DNA of 56,583 bases from Desulfovibrio sp. GTDB taxonomy: Bacteria > Desulfobacterota > Desulfovibrionia > Desulfovibrionales > Desulfovibrionaceae. The notes below the pieces were generated by a model. That model searched no databases, was not told where the DNA came from, and saw only the letters and a list, made by a program, of their open reading frames with translations. This document shows positions 17,887 through 28,220 of the stretch, in pieces (position 1 is the stretch's first letter; each line of letters opens with the position of its first letter). The translations under genes were made by a program, and so were the position numbers. The stretch covers positions 1-56,583 of the forward strand of contig JAITNF010000052.1 in the NCBI GenBank assembly GCA_031290615.1, written 5' to 3'.

Positions 17887-18084
17887 TTAAAATAATTTGC
17901 AGCCTTGTTCTTTGAATTCCTCAACCTTTGCAAGCAGTTCCTCAACAGTCACGTCAAGATAATTGGCAAAGCACGACAGGCAGTAAAACCGCGTTACTTT
18001 TATGCCGAGCAGTTTTTTGTTCAATCCGACCGCGATGTTGTCGAGTTCAGCCTCGCAAAGGCGGCATTTGACTTGCTTTGCCAT
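17887..18084 (-). CDS. 65-residue double-CxxC protein, putative zinc ribbon
   Basis: A small protein starting MAKQVKCRLCEAEL and containing FYCLSCFANYLDVTVEEL, so two CxxC pairs about 26 residues apart (residues 7-10 and 35-38), followed by a helix and a final cysteine in QGCKLF. This is a zinc-ribbon or metal/sulfur-carrier layout. Its ATG follows directly on the TAA of brxL and it precedes the desulfurase by 15 bases, so all three are surely co-translated. I do not recognise the family. It could be a sulfur relay, a zinc adaptor for BrxL or a regulator; the sequence does not decide. Confidence 0.7.
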   Translation of the reverse strand: MAKQVKCRLCEAELDNIAVGLNKKLLGIKVTRFYCLSCFANYLDVTVEELLAKVEEFKEQGCKLF

Positions 18085-19584
18085 TTAATCACGCCTTACC
18101 TTGTAGGTGGCAAAGTCCGTGTTGCCAAACATTCCGGGGTTAATTATTTTCATCTGTTGCAACACAGTTTCTTGCATACGTTTTGCGGGTTTCAGACAGT
18201 ATTCATCAAACTCATTTTTGAACTTAGGAGTGCAAATTAACTCATTGTCGGCGTGTGGGAAGAATAGTTTCAGATACGCCGTACACAAACGCATAACCGC
18301 CTCTTGCTCACGCCCCGAAGTATCGCCGGACTTTGCCGTAACCTCGACAAGTTCCTCCACAAGCCCTCTGTACCGCATAGTTTCAGCGGGACTGCGGAGC
18401 AGGTGCATAATTTCGGTGAAATATTCCGTGTTCAATGCCCAACCGCTGATGAACATTCTCGGCGAGAGCGGCGGGATAAATTTCCCCGGAACAATCCCGT
18501 GTACGCGCTGAATGAGCGCGCTGTCGTGGAAAATATCCGGCAGTTCGCGGAACATATCCCTGTCCCCGTCCATATCTTCCATCGCTATGTTGCCCAAGAA
18601 GATAATACCAGCGTCACCATCTACTCTTGTGCCGCCGACAGTCGCGTAACCGTCCTCCATATAGCCTTTGAGGATACCGCCCATTTCTTTATCGTTGGTG
18701 AAGCTGATTGACTTGATTTCATCGACAGCGACAAAGTCATTAAACGTAACAAGCCCTTTTGACCTCGCACCGGCGCGGCGACCGAAAAAGAACATTGTGC
18801 GGCTGACACTACCTCCGCTCAACAGCCATCCATATTTCCCAACCTTTCCGAAAATATAAGATTTTCCCGTCTGCTGCGGAGCGAGTTCGATTAAGTTCAC
18901 ACGCGGCTGTATAAACGGCAACAGTCGCGTGAGCATCGTGTGTTTCGCGTTCCATATGTCACGTTTAATCCAGTCTTTTCGCGCAAAGCCGTCTGGATTG
19001 TAGTCGATTGCGCCGAGGATAATCTCCATCCACTCACCGGCCTCAAAGTGGGTTCTTGCTTTGCGGAAAGCGTCCAGACTAACCTCATAGGGGCAGAAGT
19101 TCTTATAGTCGAGCAATGTGAATTGCCCGTTTTTCTTGCCACCCTCCGGCGGCATATAGCCGAGCTTTACCAAACCCCAACCACCCGCTTCTCCGATGAG
19201 TTCGTCTTTGATTCTGTCCCATACATAATCTTCGATTATTGTATGGGAATGGTTAAATCCTAAACTCGGAATCTCGAAGCTGTAATAGTTTGCGCTAGGG
19301 TTAAAGGAGATATTAACCTTGGCAAGGAACGGACGTGTTTCACCATTTGAACGCGCATCATCCTCCAGCCTCTCTTTGTCGCTGTGCGGTGGAATAATGG
19401 AGGCAACATACTCGCTAAGCGCGTCTACGTTTTCAACGCGTCCGTCAGAACCCGCTTTGCGTTTTAGAATCCAGTCACGAAGGAACGCCTCGATTTTTGC
19501 TGCCTTGAACATCGACATCACTGAGGGGTCTTTGTAAACCGTGGTCGATGGAAAATACTCCTTTAGTTTGTTCACATCATACAT
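18085..19584 (-). CDS. brxL: BrxL-like AAA+ protein of BREX, without Lon protease domain
   Basis: About 499 residues. The N-terminal and central parts match BrxL: FNPSANYYSFEIPSLGF, the Walker-A-like ELAPQQTGKSYIFGKVGKYG (about residue 240), the Walker-B region FVAVDEIKSI and GDAGIIFLGNI. BrxL is a hexameric DNA-binding AAA+ motor essential for BREX defence. Classical BrxL is about 680 residues with a C-terminal Lon-like part; here the protein ends before any such domain and the next gene follows immediately, so the short form looks genuine. The ATG at 19584 has AAGGA ten bases upstream and is preferred to the GTG at 19593. Confidence 0.88.
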   Translation of the reverse strand: MYDVNKLKEYFPSTTVYKDPSVMSMFKAAKIEAFLRDWILKRKAGSDGRVENVDALSEYVASIIPPHSDKERLEDDARSNGETRPFLAKVNISFNPSANYYSFEIPSLGFNHSHTIIEDYVWDRIKDELIGEAGGWGLVKLGYMPPEGGKKNGQFTLLDYKNFCPYEVSLDAFRKARTHFEAGEWMEIILGAIDYNPDGFARKDWIKRDIWNAKHTMLTRLLPFIQPRVNLIELAPQQTGKSYIFGKVGKYGWLLSGGSVSRTMFFFGRRAGARSKGLVTFNDFVAVDEIKSISFTNDKEMGGILKGYMEDGYATVGGTRVDGDAGIIFLGNIAMEDMDGDRDMFRELPDIFHDSALIQRVHGIVPGKFIPPLSPRMFISGWALNTEYFTEIMHLLRSPAETMRYRGLVEELVEVTAKSGDTSGREQEAVMRLCTAYLKLFFPHADNELICTPKFKNEFDEYCLKPAKRMQETVLQQMKIINPGMFGNTDFATYKVRRD

Positions 19585-19597
19585 TTGGTTCACGTCC

Positions 19598-21673
19598 TTA
19601 AATATCGAAGCCCATTTTCTCGACGATTTGTTCAGTTGTCTTTTTGTCGGTCTGCTTGGATTGAACAGTGCTTTTCAACCCCGTAAACACAATAATGGGA
19701 ACAAGACGTTCTTCCAGTGAAGCGCCGCCGTGCAGTTCATTAGGTTTGCCGCCAGACTTTGGTAATCGTTTATATCCGCGCGTAACCCAATAAGTCTTGC
19801 CGCTGTCGGGGTGGTATTGCTGTTCAAGCTCTGGTGGACGCACATCATTATTTTCGGGCGTAAGTGAGTACCGCCAATCAAGTGGTTGCCCATCCCACGG
19901 TAAAGTTTCGTCAAATTTCTTGTTATGCGCAAGGACGGCAAGTCTTGACGCGCCATGATCGGCGGTCACAGCAACACGAAAGAATTGCGACAGCCCGTCG
20001 GTAATACGGTTAAATACCTCTTCAAACACGCGCAACATCGTCGCGATGTTGCGTTCCGGCAGACAATACTCGTTCTTTGCCGCTCCGTTGTGGGCGATGT
20101 TGTCCACGTCTTTGACCGCATTGAGCGTTCGTTCCGCATTCCACTCAATGAGATTAAACTCCGTCGATGTCGGCAATTTTGCGGAGACGACGGCAAAATA
20201 CTCCACGTTCATATTGCGCCGTTTCGCCAACGCACTCAGGAGTGGAAAATATTCCGCGCCCATTCCGTCCACGACAAGCAATGCTGTGTCATCTTTTTTT
20301 CTTAAATTCAACAACACTGATTCACGTGGCGGGCACGATGTCGGAAGTAAGAGGTCAAACTCTTTTTTAGCAAACGCTTCAGTAATTGTGTTTGTTATTT
20401 TAAGTCTGCGGTATTCCTTAAAATAAATGTTCAAGTCATTCGTTCCGTAGTCAAATTCGCTTGACAGATAATCAGCGAGTGCCGGATACAGACGTTTGAA
20501 CGGTTCAGGCAACCCCGTCGTTAAGTCGAGTTTGGAAACGCGACGGACAATCTCAATCTGCTCCTCTTTCGTGCCGCAAGTTAAGAATTCAGAGGCGGAA
20601 TCGAAGCTTTTCGTCTGTCCGATAAACTCGACAATCAGCGATTCAACCAGCGATTCAACCAGCAACCCAGTCAACGCCTCAGCGCGTTCGGCGGCGAATT
20701 TTTTAATATAGTTGTCATTAAGCACGGTTACGGCTGTGTCCACGACGTATTTTCTAAGCAGATTGCCGTGGGTCACATCAGAGGACAGCACTTTTGCGAG
20801 GTAGGTATCAGCAGGCAGTTGTTTTTGGAGCAACCAAACATACGCCGCCCACAGGTCATCGGTCGGTAATTCAAGCAGACGTTTGAGTGCGAGCCTAACG
20901 TTGATGTTTTCCTTGACGAATTCTGTTTCAAGATAGCTTTTTGGCTTTCCGCCTCTTTCTTTCGTTTTTGAGAGTAATAATTCAAGTGTAGTGGAGTTCA
21001 AGTCCGCCGAAAAGTCGTAGAAACGCTCTGCAATCCGCTGAATATCAAGAACAAAGGATACATTGTTCCCGAGTCCGACCTGTTCGGAGCGGAGGTCTTT
21101 CAAAACAAGCGTGTGATTTCCTGTCGGCAAAAAGTCGTCGAGTTGTTTGAGCAAAGTGTGATAGTTGACAAGATGGTTGTCGGATTTCACCCACTTATCT
21201 GAAACGATCTCCACTTTCGGCGGTTCGGTGTCCTCAAAATCACCGCTGACTTTGACAACGTCCAAAGACTTCTCATATTTGGGATTATCGAAATACAGGT
21301 GCAGCAGTCGTGGTCTGTCGTTCACAAAATAGGCAGCGTTTAGTCTGCCGTCATTAATTCGCTCGAGCAACTCCCTAAGAAACGCCACTATATTGTACTC
21401 GGAAAGAAGCGACAGATAAGCGTCAATACCCACAACGGCAACACGCCCGCTCTGACCTTGAATTTTTTCGTCAAGGCTCGGCAAAAGCGCGTCGGGCATA
21501 GGCAAGCTAACCGCGCTAGCAGCGAGGCAGTCCGCAACCGACACGACCGCCACACCGCTTGATTTATGAGAGTTAAGCAACTTTGCCGCTACTGCATTAT
21601 TTGAATAGACGATGACACGTGGAGCGTTGGGATTGCTGAACTTCAATTTGTGATAATCATTCAGTGTCATCAT
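19598..21673 (-). CDS. pglZ: PglZ-domain alkaline-phosphatase-fold protein of BREX
   Basis: About 691 residues, intact. The C-terminal half holds the PglZ phosphatase fold: LLVVDGMGAEYFPLL (metal aspartate, about residue 465), FRVAVTADHGASRLAVL (about 575) and ELHGGASLEERLVPIIV. PglZ is the signature component of BREX and Pgl phage-defence systems; its exact substrate is not settled. The ATG overlaps the brxC stop as TGATG and GGAGG lies just upstream, which fixes the start against the TTG at 21685. A 12-base tandem duplication near 20640 encodes LVESLVES. It is the most complete core BREX gene here. Confidence 0.93.
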   Translation of the reverse strand: MMTLNDYHKLKFSNPNAPRVIVYSNNAVAAKLLNSHKSSGVAVVSVADCLAASAVSLPMPDALLPSLDEKIQGQSGRVAVVGIDAYLSLLSEYNIVAFLRELLERINDGRLNAAYFVNDRPRLLHLYFDNPKYEKSLDVVKVSGDFEDTEPPKVEIVSDKWVKSDNHLVNYHTLLKQLDDFLPTGNHTLVLKDLRSEQVGLGNNVSFVLDIQRIAERFYDFSADLNSTTLELLLSKTKERGGKPKSYLETEFVKENINVRLALKRLLELPTDDLWAAYVWLLQKQLPADTYLAKVLSSDVTHGNLLRKYVVDTAVTVLNDNYIKKFAAERAEALTGLLVESLVESLIVEFIGQTKSFDSASEFLTCGTKEEQIEIVRRVSKLDLTTGLPEPFKRLYPALADYLSSEFDYGTNDLNIYFKEYRRLKITNTITEAFAKKEFDLLLPTSCPPRESVLLNLRKKDDTALLVVDGMGAEYFPLLSALAKRRNMNVEYFAVVSAKLPTSTEFNLIEWNAERTLNAVKDVDNIAHNGAAKNEYCLPERNIATMLRVFEEVFNRITDGLSQFFRVAVTADHGASRLAVLAHNKKFDETLPWDGQPLDWRYSLTPENNDVRPPELEQQYHPDSGKTYWVTRGYKRLPKSGGKPNELHGGASLEERLVPIIVFTGLKSTVQSKQTDKKTTEQIVEKMGFDI

Positions 21674-24600
21674 CAACCCTCCCAAAACAGCAATCCAAGT
21701 TCTGCGTTCTCCTGTGCAAGTTGCAAAAGTCGCGCTTTGAGTTCATCCGCCGGTTTGTTGCGAATTTTTTCGGCTATTTGCGGAGCGAACGCGCCTCTGT
21801 ATTGCCCGCGAATGAACTCTGTGATGTCGGGTCGGGTCGGCCAGTTGTTCGGTTGTGCGCCGTATTTCCCGCGCAGAAATTCGAGCAGCGATGAAAGGCT
21901 AATGTTGAATTTTGCGTATCTCTGCGGCACTGTTTCGGCAAGAAATGCTTTCTGACCCTCCGCAATGCCAACAGTGGAGGTATCTTTGAGGATTTCAAGC
22001 AACTCAGCAAGTTTCGCTGCCGCGAACATCTCTGGCTGTTCGATGGCCTTGAGCAAATCGTCGGCTTGCTGTAAGCCTCCGAATAAGAATCTGGTGGGGA
22101 TGACGTTGTTCATCGCCCATTCGGACGGCGTATTGACGCCGGAAAGGCGGTTCCATTCCGCTTTCAGATTCTGCACGACTGACTGTTTGGCGTATTCCTC
22201 GATTTTGGCGCGGGCTCTGTCCATGAACGCGCCTTCGTCTAAGCCAAAACAGTCGGGGATTACGTTCAAAATGTCGAGCAATTCGGTATCCGAAAGTGTC
22301 ACGCCATTCAATCGGTTTTTGAGGATTTTCACGGATTCCGCCTTGGTCGCGTCAAAAAACAGCTTTTGGATAATATCCGAACTTTGTAAAAGTGCGATTT
22401 TGATGTCCTGTGCTGAACCGCTGGCTTGCAGCGCCGACAGGAACGCGGACAATGCAGGATACGCCGATTCGAGCATAGATTTCGGTAGATGGTTTGTTTG
22501 CGTGACAGCGGTTTTCAGCGCGTCAAACACGCTTTTATACGGCACGAAGTCCGCAAAGCCGCACAAAAGTTTCGCGAGTGAAATGACCTCGTACTCGCAG
22601 AGTGTATCCTCAATCTCTGTGCTGATATCAGCCTGTTTCCAAAGCCACCCCCGCCGTCTCCGCCGTCTTGTCCAAAATGGCGTTACAGTAGTCGTGTGAA
22701 GCATCGCCGATGCTTTGGGCAAGTTTCGCGAGCGCGGGGGTTTCTTTATCCACATAGAGTTCAAACGCCCGCAAAAAATTTTCCAGCTTGATATATCCGG
22801 CAATCGCTGCAACAAGATCGGGGTCGTTCAGAATCGCTACGCCCGCTTCTTTTATAGCGTTCATCCGCTCCTCAGTTTTGCCCTTGGAACTTGTGGTAAA
22901 GGCTGTGCAGACATTGTTCAAAACTTCTTCGATGGCGTCCGCTCTTTCGTCACCCTTGAAACGGACGGTTTCCGGCAAAATCCAGAGTGGGACGCGGCTG
23001 GAATTCTTCTCGATACGGATTTGAATTTGTCCCAAAACACTCTCGACCGTCGCGTCCTGCAAAGGTGTAACGCCAAACATTGCGGGGCTTTCTCGACAAA
23101 CGTTTTTTCCTCTTTGGAAAGGCGGCAAATCGTCTTTTCACCGCGCATATGCTCATTGCCATCGTTTTTAATCACGGCCTCAATAATTTCGGCGAGCGCG
23201 TCCGCATCGAGTGGCTTTGTCAGTTGCTCGTTCGTCCACTGGTAGTTTTTGTTCAGAATATCGCGCAAAACAATCCCCAACACGAATGCCGAAAGCGCGT
23301 TGTACCGCATCCCGAACGGAGCGCGTTGCAGTTCAATGTAGACTTTACGGACGGACAGCGTTCCGCCTTTGTCGATGGAATTGGCGATTTTCTTTTCAAA
23401 CAGGGCGTGGATTTCCGCGAGCGGGTGTTTCGGATTCTGCGCAAACCAACCGTTGTCGGAGGAAATACCCTGACTCTTGAATCCGTTTACCAGCTGACGA
23501 TACTGCCCCGATGCGGCATCAAATTGAATGCCCGCCGTTGCCCAAGATTTCAAATCGCTGTTGTTAAACGCGGTGATTTGCGAGGCAAGGGAGTCAACGC
23601 AATCGACAAGCGTTCTGCTGACATAGTCCGATAGAAGTTCCTTAAAATTATCCCAAGATGTGTCCTTAGTCTCGATTTGTCCATTTTGAACAGAGTAGAC
23701 CTTGATGACCGCTGAGGGCTGCTTGATTTTGTCGAACCATTCGCGTTCCAACCGCTCATACGCAGTTTTAATCTGATTTTTCGTCACGCCGTCGTTTTCA
23801 AGCAAATATTGCGCGTATTGCCGCACATAGTCGCCCCATAGAGCAGTGTTGTCGTGGCAGAAGGAGAGCTGCGGAAATGTAAACATCAGAATACGATGGT
23901 CTCTAAGTTGCGAGAGAATGCTGTTGATTTTATCGGGAATAAGCAGTTGTTCCTTTTTGTTTTTGGCGATGACGAACCAAAGGCAAACTGAAGCGTTGTC
24001 TTTATTTTGTCCTTTACTGTATCTGTCGCGCACGGAAGAGGTGATATTTGTCAGCGTTGTGTGGCTTTCGTCCGACACGCGAATTTCAAAACGCCCTGTC
24101 GAGTGAGATGACATTTTGTTTTTTGTATGCTCTTCAAGTATTTTTTCCGTTTTTTTGTGTAATAAATCGTGAAACTTCGTCTCCTGCTCCGCAATTTTTG
24201 TCTGCAACGCCGCATTGTCTACGATTGTGGCGAACAGTTCGATATTGCCGTTCACGACTGAGAAACAATGTTTTTTCGCCATTTGATTCACAATACCCGC
24301 AGCATCGGCGATTGTTCCGTCGCCTTTGAACGATAACTCAATGTTCTCTACGGTCGGTTTCAACCGTTCGTGCCCGTCTGAGGATAGCTGTTGAAGCAGG
24401 CAGAATAACAGTACGGCTTTAAGAATCCGTAATTCTACCGCATCGTCCGTTTGATTGAAAAACTCGCGGTTACGGATACGCTTATACTCATCGCGAATAG
24501 AGCTGATTTCCCTAATTAGTCCTAAATCCTCGCGCTCAATGAAATATTTCCACAGGTAATCAACGGTCAAGAACTACTTGTTTTCAACTTCCGGTCCGCC

Positions 24601-25848
24601 CGAGCTGATAAAGTCTTGGAATTCTTTCCCGTCCGCGCTCCCTTTAAGATACTCAAAAATACTCCGCTGATTTGAACTTGCCGACTCGGAGAGAGATTTC
24701 AATAAAAACGCAGCCATTGGATGAATCGGTAAAATATCATAAAACGACTGAGAGCTCACGTCTTCGGGCTTAAATTTATTGGCGACGTCAGACACGCTTC
24801 CCCAGAGATTGTCTTTCTCTGTTTTCCATTCAGAGGCGACCTGTGGGTCGGTTTTGCCTTTCATCGCGTGTTTGGCAAGTTTGAACGCCGTGTCGTTAGG
24901 CATTTGCAGATTGCGAAAATGAAAACGGTCCTTGGCTTTTTCCGCGCTAGCTGAATTCTCCGAGCAGAACGCGTTAATGTTAAGATGCGTGACTGGTACG
25001 AGGAAAAAATGGTTGATTCCTGGGTTTTCTGTAACGTCCTCAAAGGTTTTCAGCTGTTCCTTGTTCGCATTAATGAAATCCGAAAACTCATCGAAAACGT
25101 AGACAATCCGTTTGAAGTTGTTGGCGGTGAGAATCGCGATCCACTGCCGGAACGTGGTCACGTCCACATCCAGATATATCTTGTCCCTGTGGAATACCCG
25201 CTGAACGTCGGCAAGCAGGCGCGTGGGCGCGTCTGTCGTCTTGTGTTCTTTGTTCAGAGCGTTCACAAGTTGTTCCACGGTCTTAATGTCCGAATGGAGA
25301 TAGGCAAGCTGACCCTGAATTGCATCACGGGAGGCGAAAAAGTGCGTCCCTTCGCGTTCCAAGCGTTCAACCACGCTGTCGAGGTTGGAATTGGCGGGGA
25401 TGGGCAACCCTCGCTCGTTCAGCGCGGTGATGATACCCTTTTCGAGCCGCACAAGTAACTCTTCGGTCGGACCCACGCCCGATGCATTGTAATCGTATAC
25501 GACTAACGTGCCATCATCGCGTCTATCGAATAAGCCTTTCTCCAAACTTTCACGGTCATAAAGCGCGGTTTGGTAAAGCTCGAACCATTTTCTCACGCGC
25601 GTTTTGTCGTCCATAAACAGCTTTTGGGCTACAAGCGCGGCGCTGGATTTTCCAGTGCCATAGTTACCCGTCAACCAGACGGATTTTGAACCACTTGTAA
25701 TTACGTCAAGGAGCGTGGCAAGGAACTCCGCAAATTTCTTATGCGGGTAGAAGTCAAGCCAAGTCTCCGGCGTTTCGTTAATCGCCTCGCGAGTCATATT
25801 CGCTTTGTAGTCCTGCGTGACGGTGAAATAATCAGAATAGTTACTCAT
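21673..25848 (-). pseudogene. brxC: BrxC/PglY-like P-loop ATPase, interrupted by an amber codon and two frameshifts
   Basis: A gene of about 1390 codons. The first part (25848-24574) has Walker A GNYGTGKSSAAL at residues 61-72 and Walker B RIVYVFDEFSDF near residue 250. An in-frame TAG at 24576-24574 interrupts it, and the same frame continues TVDYLWKYFIEREDLG. At the C4 run 23084-23087 one base appears missing (EKAP to AMFGVTPLQDA), and at the C5 run 22648-22652 one base appears extra (ETAG to WLWKQADISTE), restoring the original frame to the end. Without these three lesions the protein would be full length. Either decay, homopolymer sequencing errors plus an amber mutation, or a recoded gene. 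Confidence 0.85.
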
Positions 25849-25850
25849 TT

Positions 25851-28217
25851 TTATTCCCCCAATGCAAGCGTGATAATATCATCGGTCGTGTATTTCTGCG
25901 GGAATACCTCAAGCCCGTCGTTGCCGTGCGTGAAGGTGGTCGAGATATAGTCGGGGTATTTTGTCCGCAAGCCCTCGCATTGCTTTTTGAACGTATTGGA
26001 CGTGATACCGAACGCCACAAGCGGTGATACGAACATGGACTCCGTGTACGCTGTGAGCAGTTCGCGCACGGTGAAACTTCCGCGTTCGGCTTTGGCGGCT
26101 ATGAGGTACAGGCCGTAGAGGATAGTGAGAGGGTGGACGTCTTTTGCACGGCGAGTTATGCTTTGAACGGTGCGTCCTTTCATTACAGGGAGCGTAATCG
26201 CGCCCTCGCCACCGAGCGGAGATTTTGTGAGCATATCCCTCAACGCGTCACATCCGTCCTTTTTTGACGTTTTACTCAGTGACGGATAGCTTTGTAGCAA
26301 CAATTCGGCTATGTTTTCCAAAGTGTAAGAGTGGTCAACTTCCGTTTCAGAAACAAACCATTTTATCAGTACAGCGTTATTAGCAAGTGCAATCCAAACA
26401 AATTCCCAACCTAATTGAGAAAACGTGCCGTGCTTTTTGAAAATTTCAACAGGAGGTAAAAGTTTGTGCGTTTTACCCTCAACAAGCAATGATTGCGAAA
26501 ACCAAGCACTCGCGGAAGGAATCATCTTTTTTTCGAGTGGGTGGTTATCGTGCCAAGGAAAGAAGTTTTCGCCAAGTTCGACAAGTGCAGAAATCCATTC
26601 TTCACGCAACCCAAAGGTAAAATAGGTACTAAACCCTATTTTTTTGTTGCTGTTATTGACTTCATAACGCATAGAATTATACCTCCAGCAATTTGATACT
26701 GAAACAGCGTAGCATTTGCGGCAGTTAGTGCATTTTGCACTGTCAATCTTTAGTTTTCCGTCTTTAACGGTTATCGCGCCGACGGCACAATCAGCTTCGC
26801 AATTCCTGCAAGCAATACACCCCGATACTTTTCGCATAAATGCCCGCAGAAGAGGAAACATCGCCATTTGCTCATCTTTAGAACGAAACTCGAATGTCAC
26901 AGTGCCGCCGCCCGTGTAGGGCGTGTGGTAGGTAAGCGGAATCCCATCATTGAGTGCGTTCGGCAATATTAACCGTTGTCGTTCAGTTTCGCGTTCTTTC
27001 ACGACCGTTCCAAGCGTCTTTATCCATTCAAAGAACAAGCCCCTCGATAAATGCGGACTTTGAAAAGTAGTTGTCAGTCCATTGCTTTCTTCACGAGGCA
27101 ACGACAATGTTTCTCTCAAAACTGCGCCGCTACGCCGCGCTTGCCATCCAAAGCTACCAACGAAGTCAATTCTTTCAGTCGCGTTTTTGAAATTTTTCGT
27201 GCTTGTCGCCGTGATAATATCGCTGTAAGGCTTGACCGACAACGGATAGGCTTTGTCTATGTACCATAAGTGTTTTGCCGACGATTCTGGACACATCAGG
27301 CATCCAACGCGGGCCAGCCCTTTTTTATAAGCACAGTTCACGAGCAGGTCGTTGGCAAAGATATACAGCCATAACTCGTGCGCTCCCCAGTCCAAAATCG
27401 GCATACAGTTGAGTTGTGAGGCGTTTTTCGCGCCGTCGGTCGCGTCCTCGTAAAACGAGCGGTTATAGCTTTCGTCTCCACGAATGCCGATAAACGCCAT
27501 GACCTTGACCGCCGACTTGCGTAGTTTGCGTTTCAGGCACATCAGTGCGGGTGTGCTTTTGTGAACGGAACAGCACCATCGAATCGTGCGCGATGGAGGG
27601 GCAAATACGCGCCAGTTTTCAAGCGCGGAGGATTTCGCTTTGGCACAGATAAATTCGCGTTCAGGGTAGCGGGTTTTAATCTCCTCCCACACATTGTAAG
27701 TATCGGGCAGTTCCATATCCGTGTCGCTGAAAATCACAGGCACGGACAGTGGCAAGACGCGGTGGCAGATGTCAAGCAAGGTAACGGAGTCCTTACCGCC
27801 CGAAAACGCGATGTAGGCGATGTTGCACCGTTTGATACTGCCGTCGTAGAGTTCCTTGATGCGACGTTTTGTGTCAGCGACGACAATGTCCATAATCTCA
27901 GCGTTTGCCGCGACCATTGACGCAATGCCCACGGGTTCGAGTTGCAGCTTGTCCTCGAAAAATATCTGAATGCTTAGCGGCTTGCCGTATTGTGTGTTGT
28001 TCAACTGCGCGACATTCTCGCCATTTAAGAGGTAGACGTTTTTCTGCGCCCACAAGATCGGACGGGTCTCACGCTTGTCATATTCAAAGTGTCTCCCCAA
28101 GCCCGTCAACGACAGTTCTTGGGTGAATACAGGGCGTATTTCGTTCGCGACAAACTTGCCGGTCTGCGTTGTCAGCAAGTAGCCGCGCGTTTTTTTATCC
28201 CAAATATAAGAGTACAT
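25851..28217 (-). CDS. brxP: BrxP-like fusion: PAPS-reductase/PP-loop, 4Fe-4S ferredoxin and DUF4007
   Basis: A 788-residue, intact protein with three parts. Residues about 120-340 are a PAPS-reductase-type PP-loop domain: AYIAFSGGKDSVTLLDI (about 139), IFSDTDMELPDTY, IRWCCSVHKS with a vicinal cysteine pair (about 216) and RVGCLMCPES. Around residue 465 a ferredoxin domain has CIACRNCEADCAVGAI and CTNCRKC. From about 530 to the end a DUF4007-like domain begins FSTYFTFGLREEW. PP-loop proteins with these cysteines include DndC and SspD, which put sulfur into DNA. In type 4 BREX a PAPS-reductase protein stands in place of the PglX methylase. It lies between the first gene and brxC with gaps of a few bases. 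Confidence 0.85.
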   Translation of the reverse strand: MYSYIWDKKTRGYLLTTQTGKFVANEIRPVFTQELSLTGLGRHFEYDKRETRPILWAQKNVYLLNGENVAQLNNTQYGKPLSIQIFFEDKLQLEPVGIASMVAANAEIMDIVVADTKRRIKELYDGSIKRCNIAYIAFSGGKDSVTLLDICHRVLPLSVPVIFSDTDMELPDTYNVWEEIKTRYPEREFICAKAKSSALENWRVFAPPSRTIRWCCSVHKSTPALMCLKRKLRKSAVKVMAFIGIRGDESYNRSFYEDATDGAKNASQLNCMPILDWGAHELWLYIFANDLLVNCAYKKGLARVGCLMCPESSAKHLWYIDKAYPLSVKPYSDIITATSTKNFKNATERIDFVGSFGWQARRSGAVLRETLSLPREESNGLTTTFQSPHLSRGLFFEWIKTLGTVVKERETERQRLILPNALNDGIPLTYHTPYTGGGTVTFEFRSKDEQMAMFPLLRAFMRKVSGCIACRNCEADCAVGAITVKDGKLKIDSAKCTNCRKCYAVSVSNCWRYNSMRYEVNNSNKKIGFSTYFTFGLREEWISALVELGENFFPWHDNHPLEKKMIPSASAWFSQSLLVEGKTHKLLPPVEIFKKHGTFSQLGWEFVWIALANNAVLIKWFVSETEVDHSYTLENIAELLLQSYPSLSKTSKKDGCDALRDMLTKSPLGGEGAITLPVMKGRTVQSITRRAKDVHPLTILYGLYLIAAKAERGSFTVRELLTAYTESMFVSPLVAFGITSNTFKKQCEGLRTKYPDYISTTFTHGNDGLEVFPQKYTTDDIITLALGE

Positions 28218-28220
28218 TTT

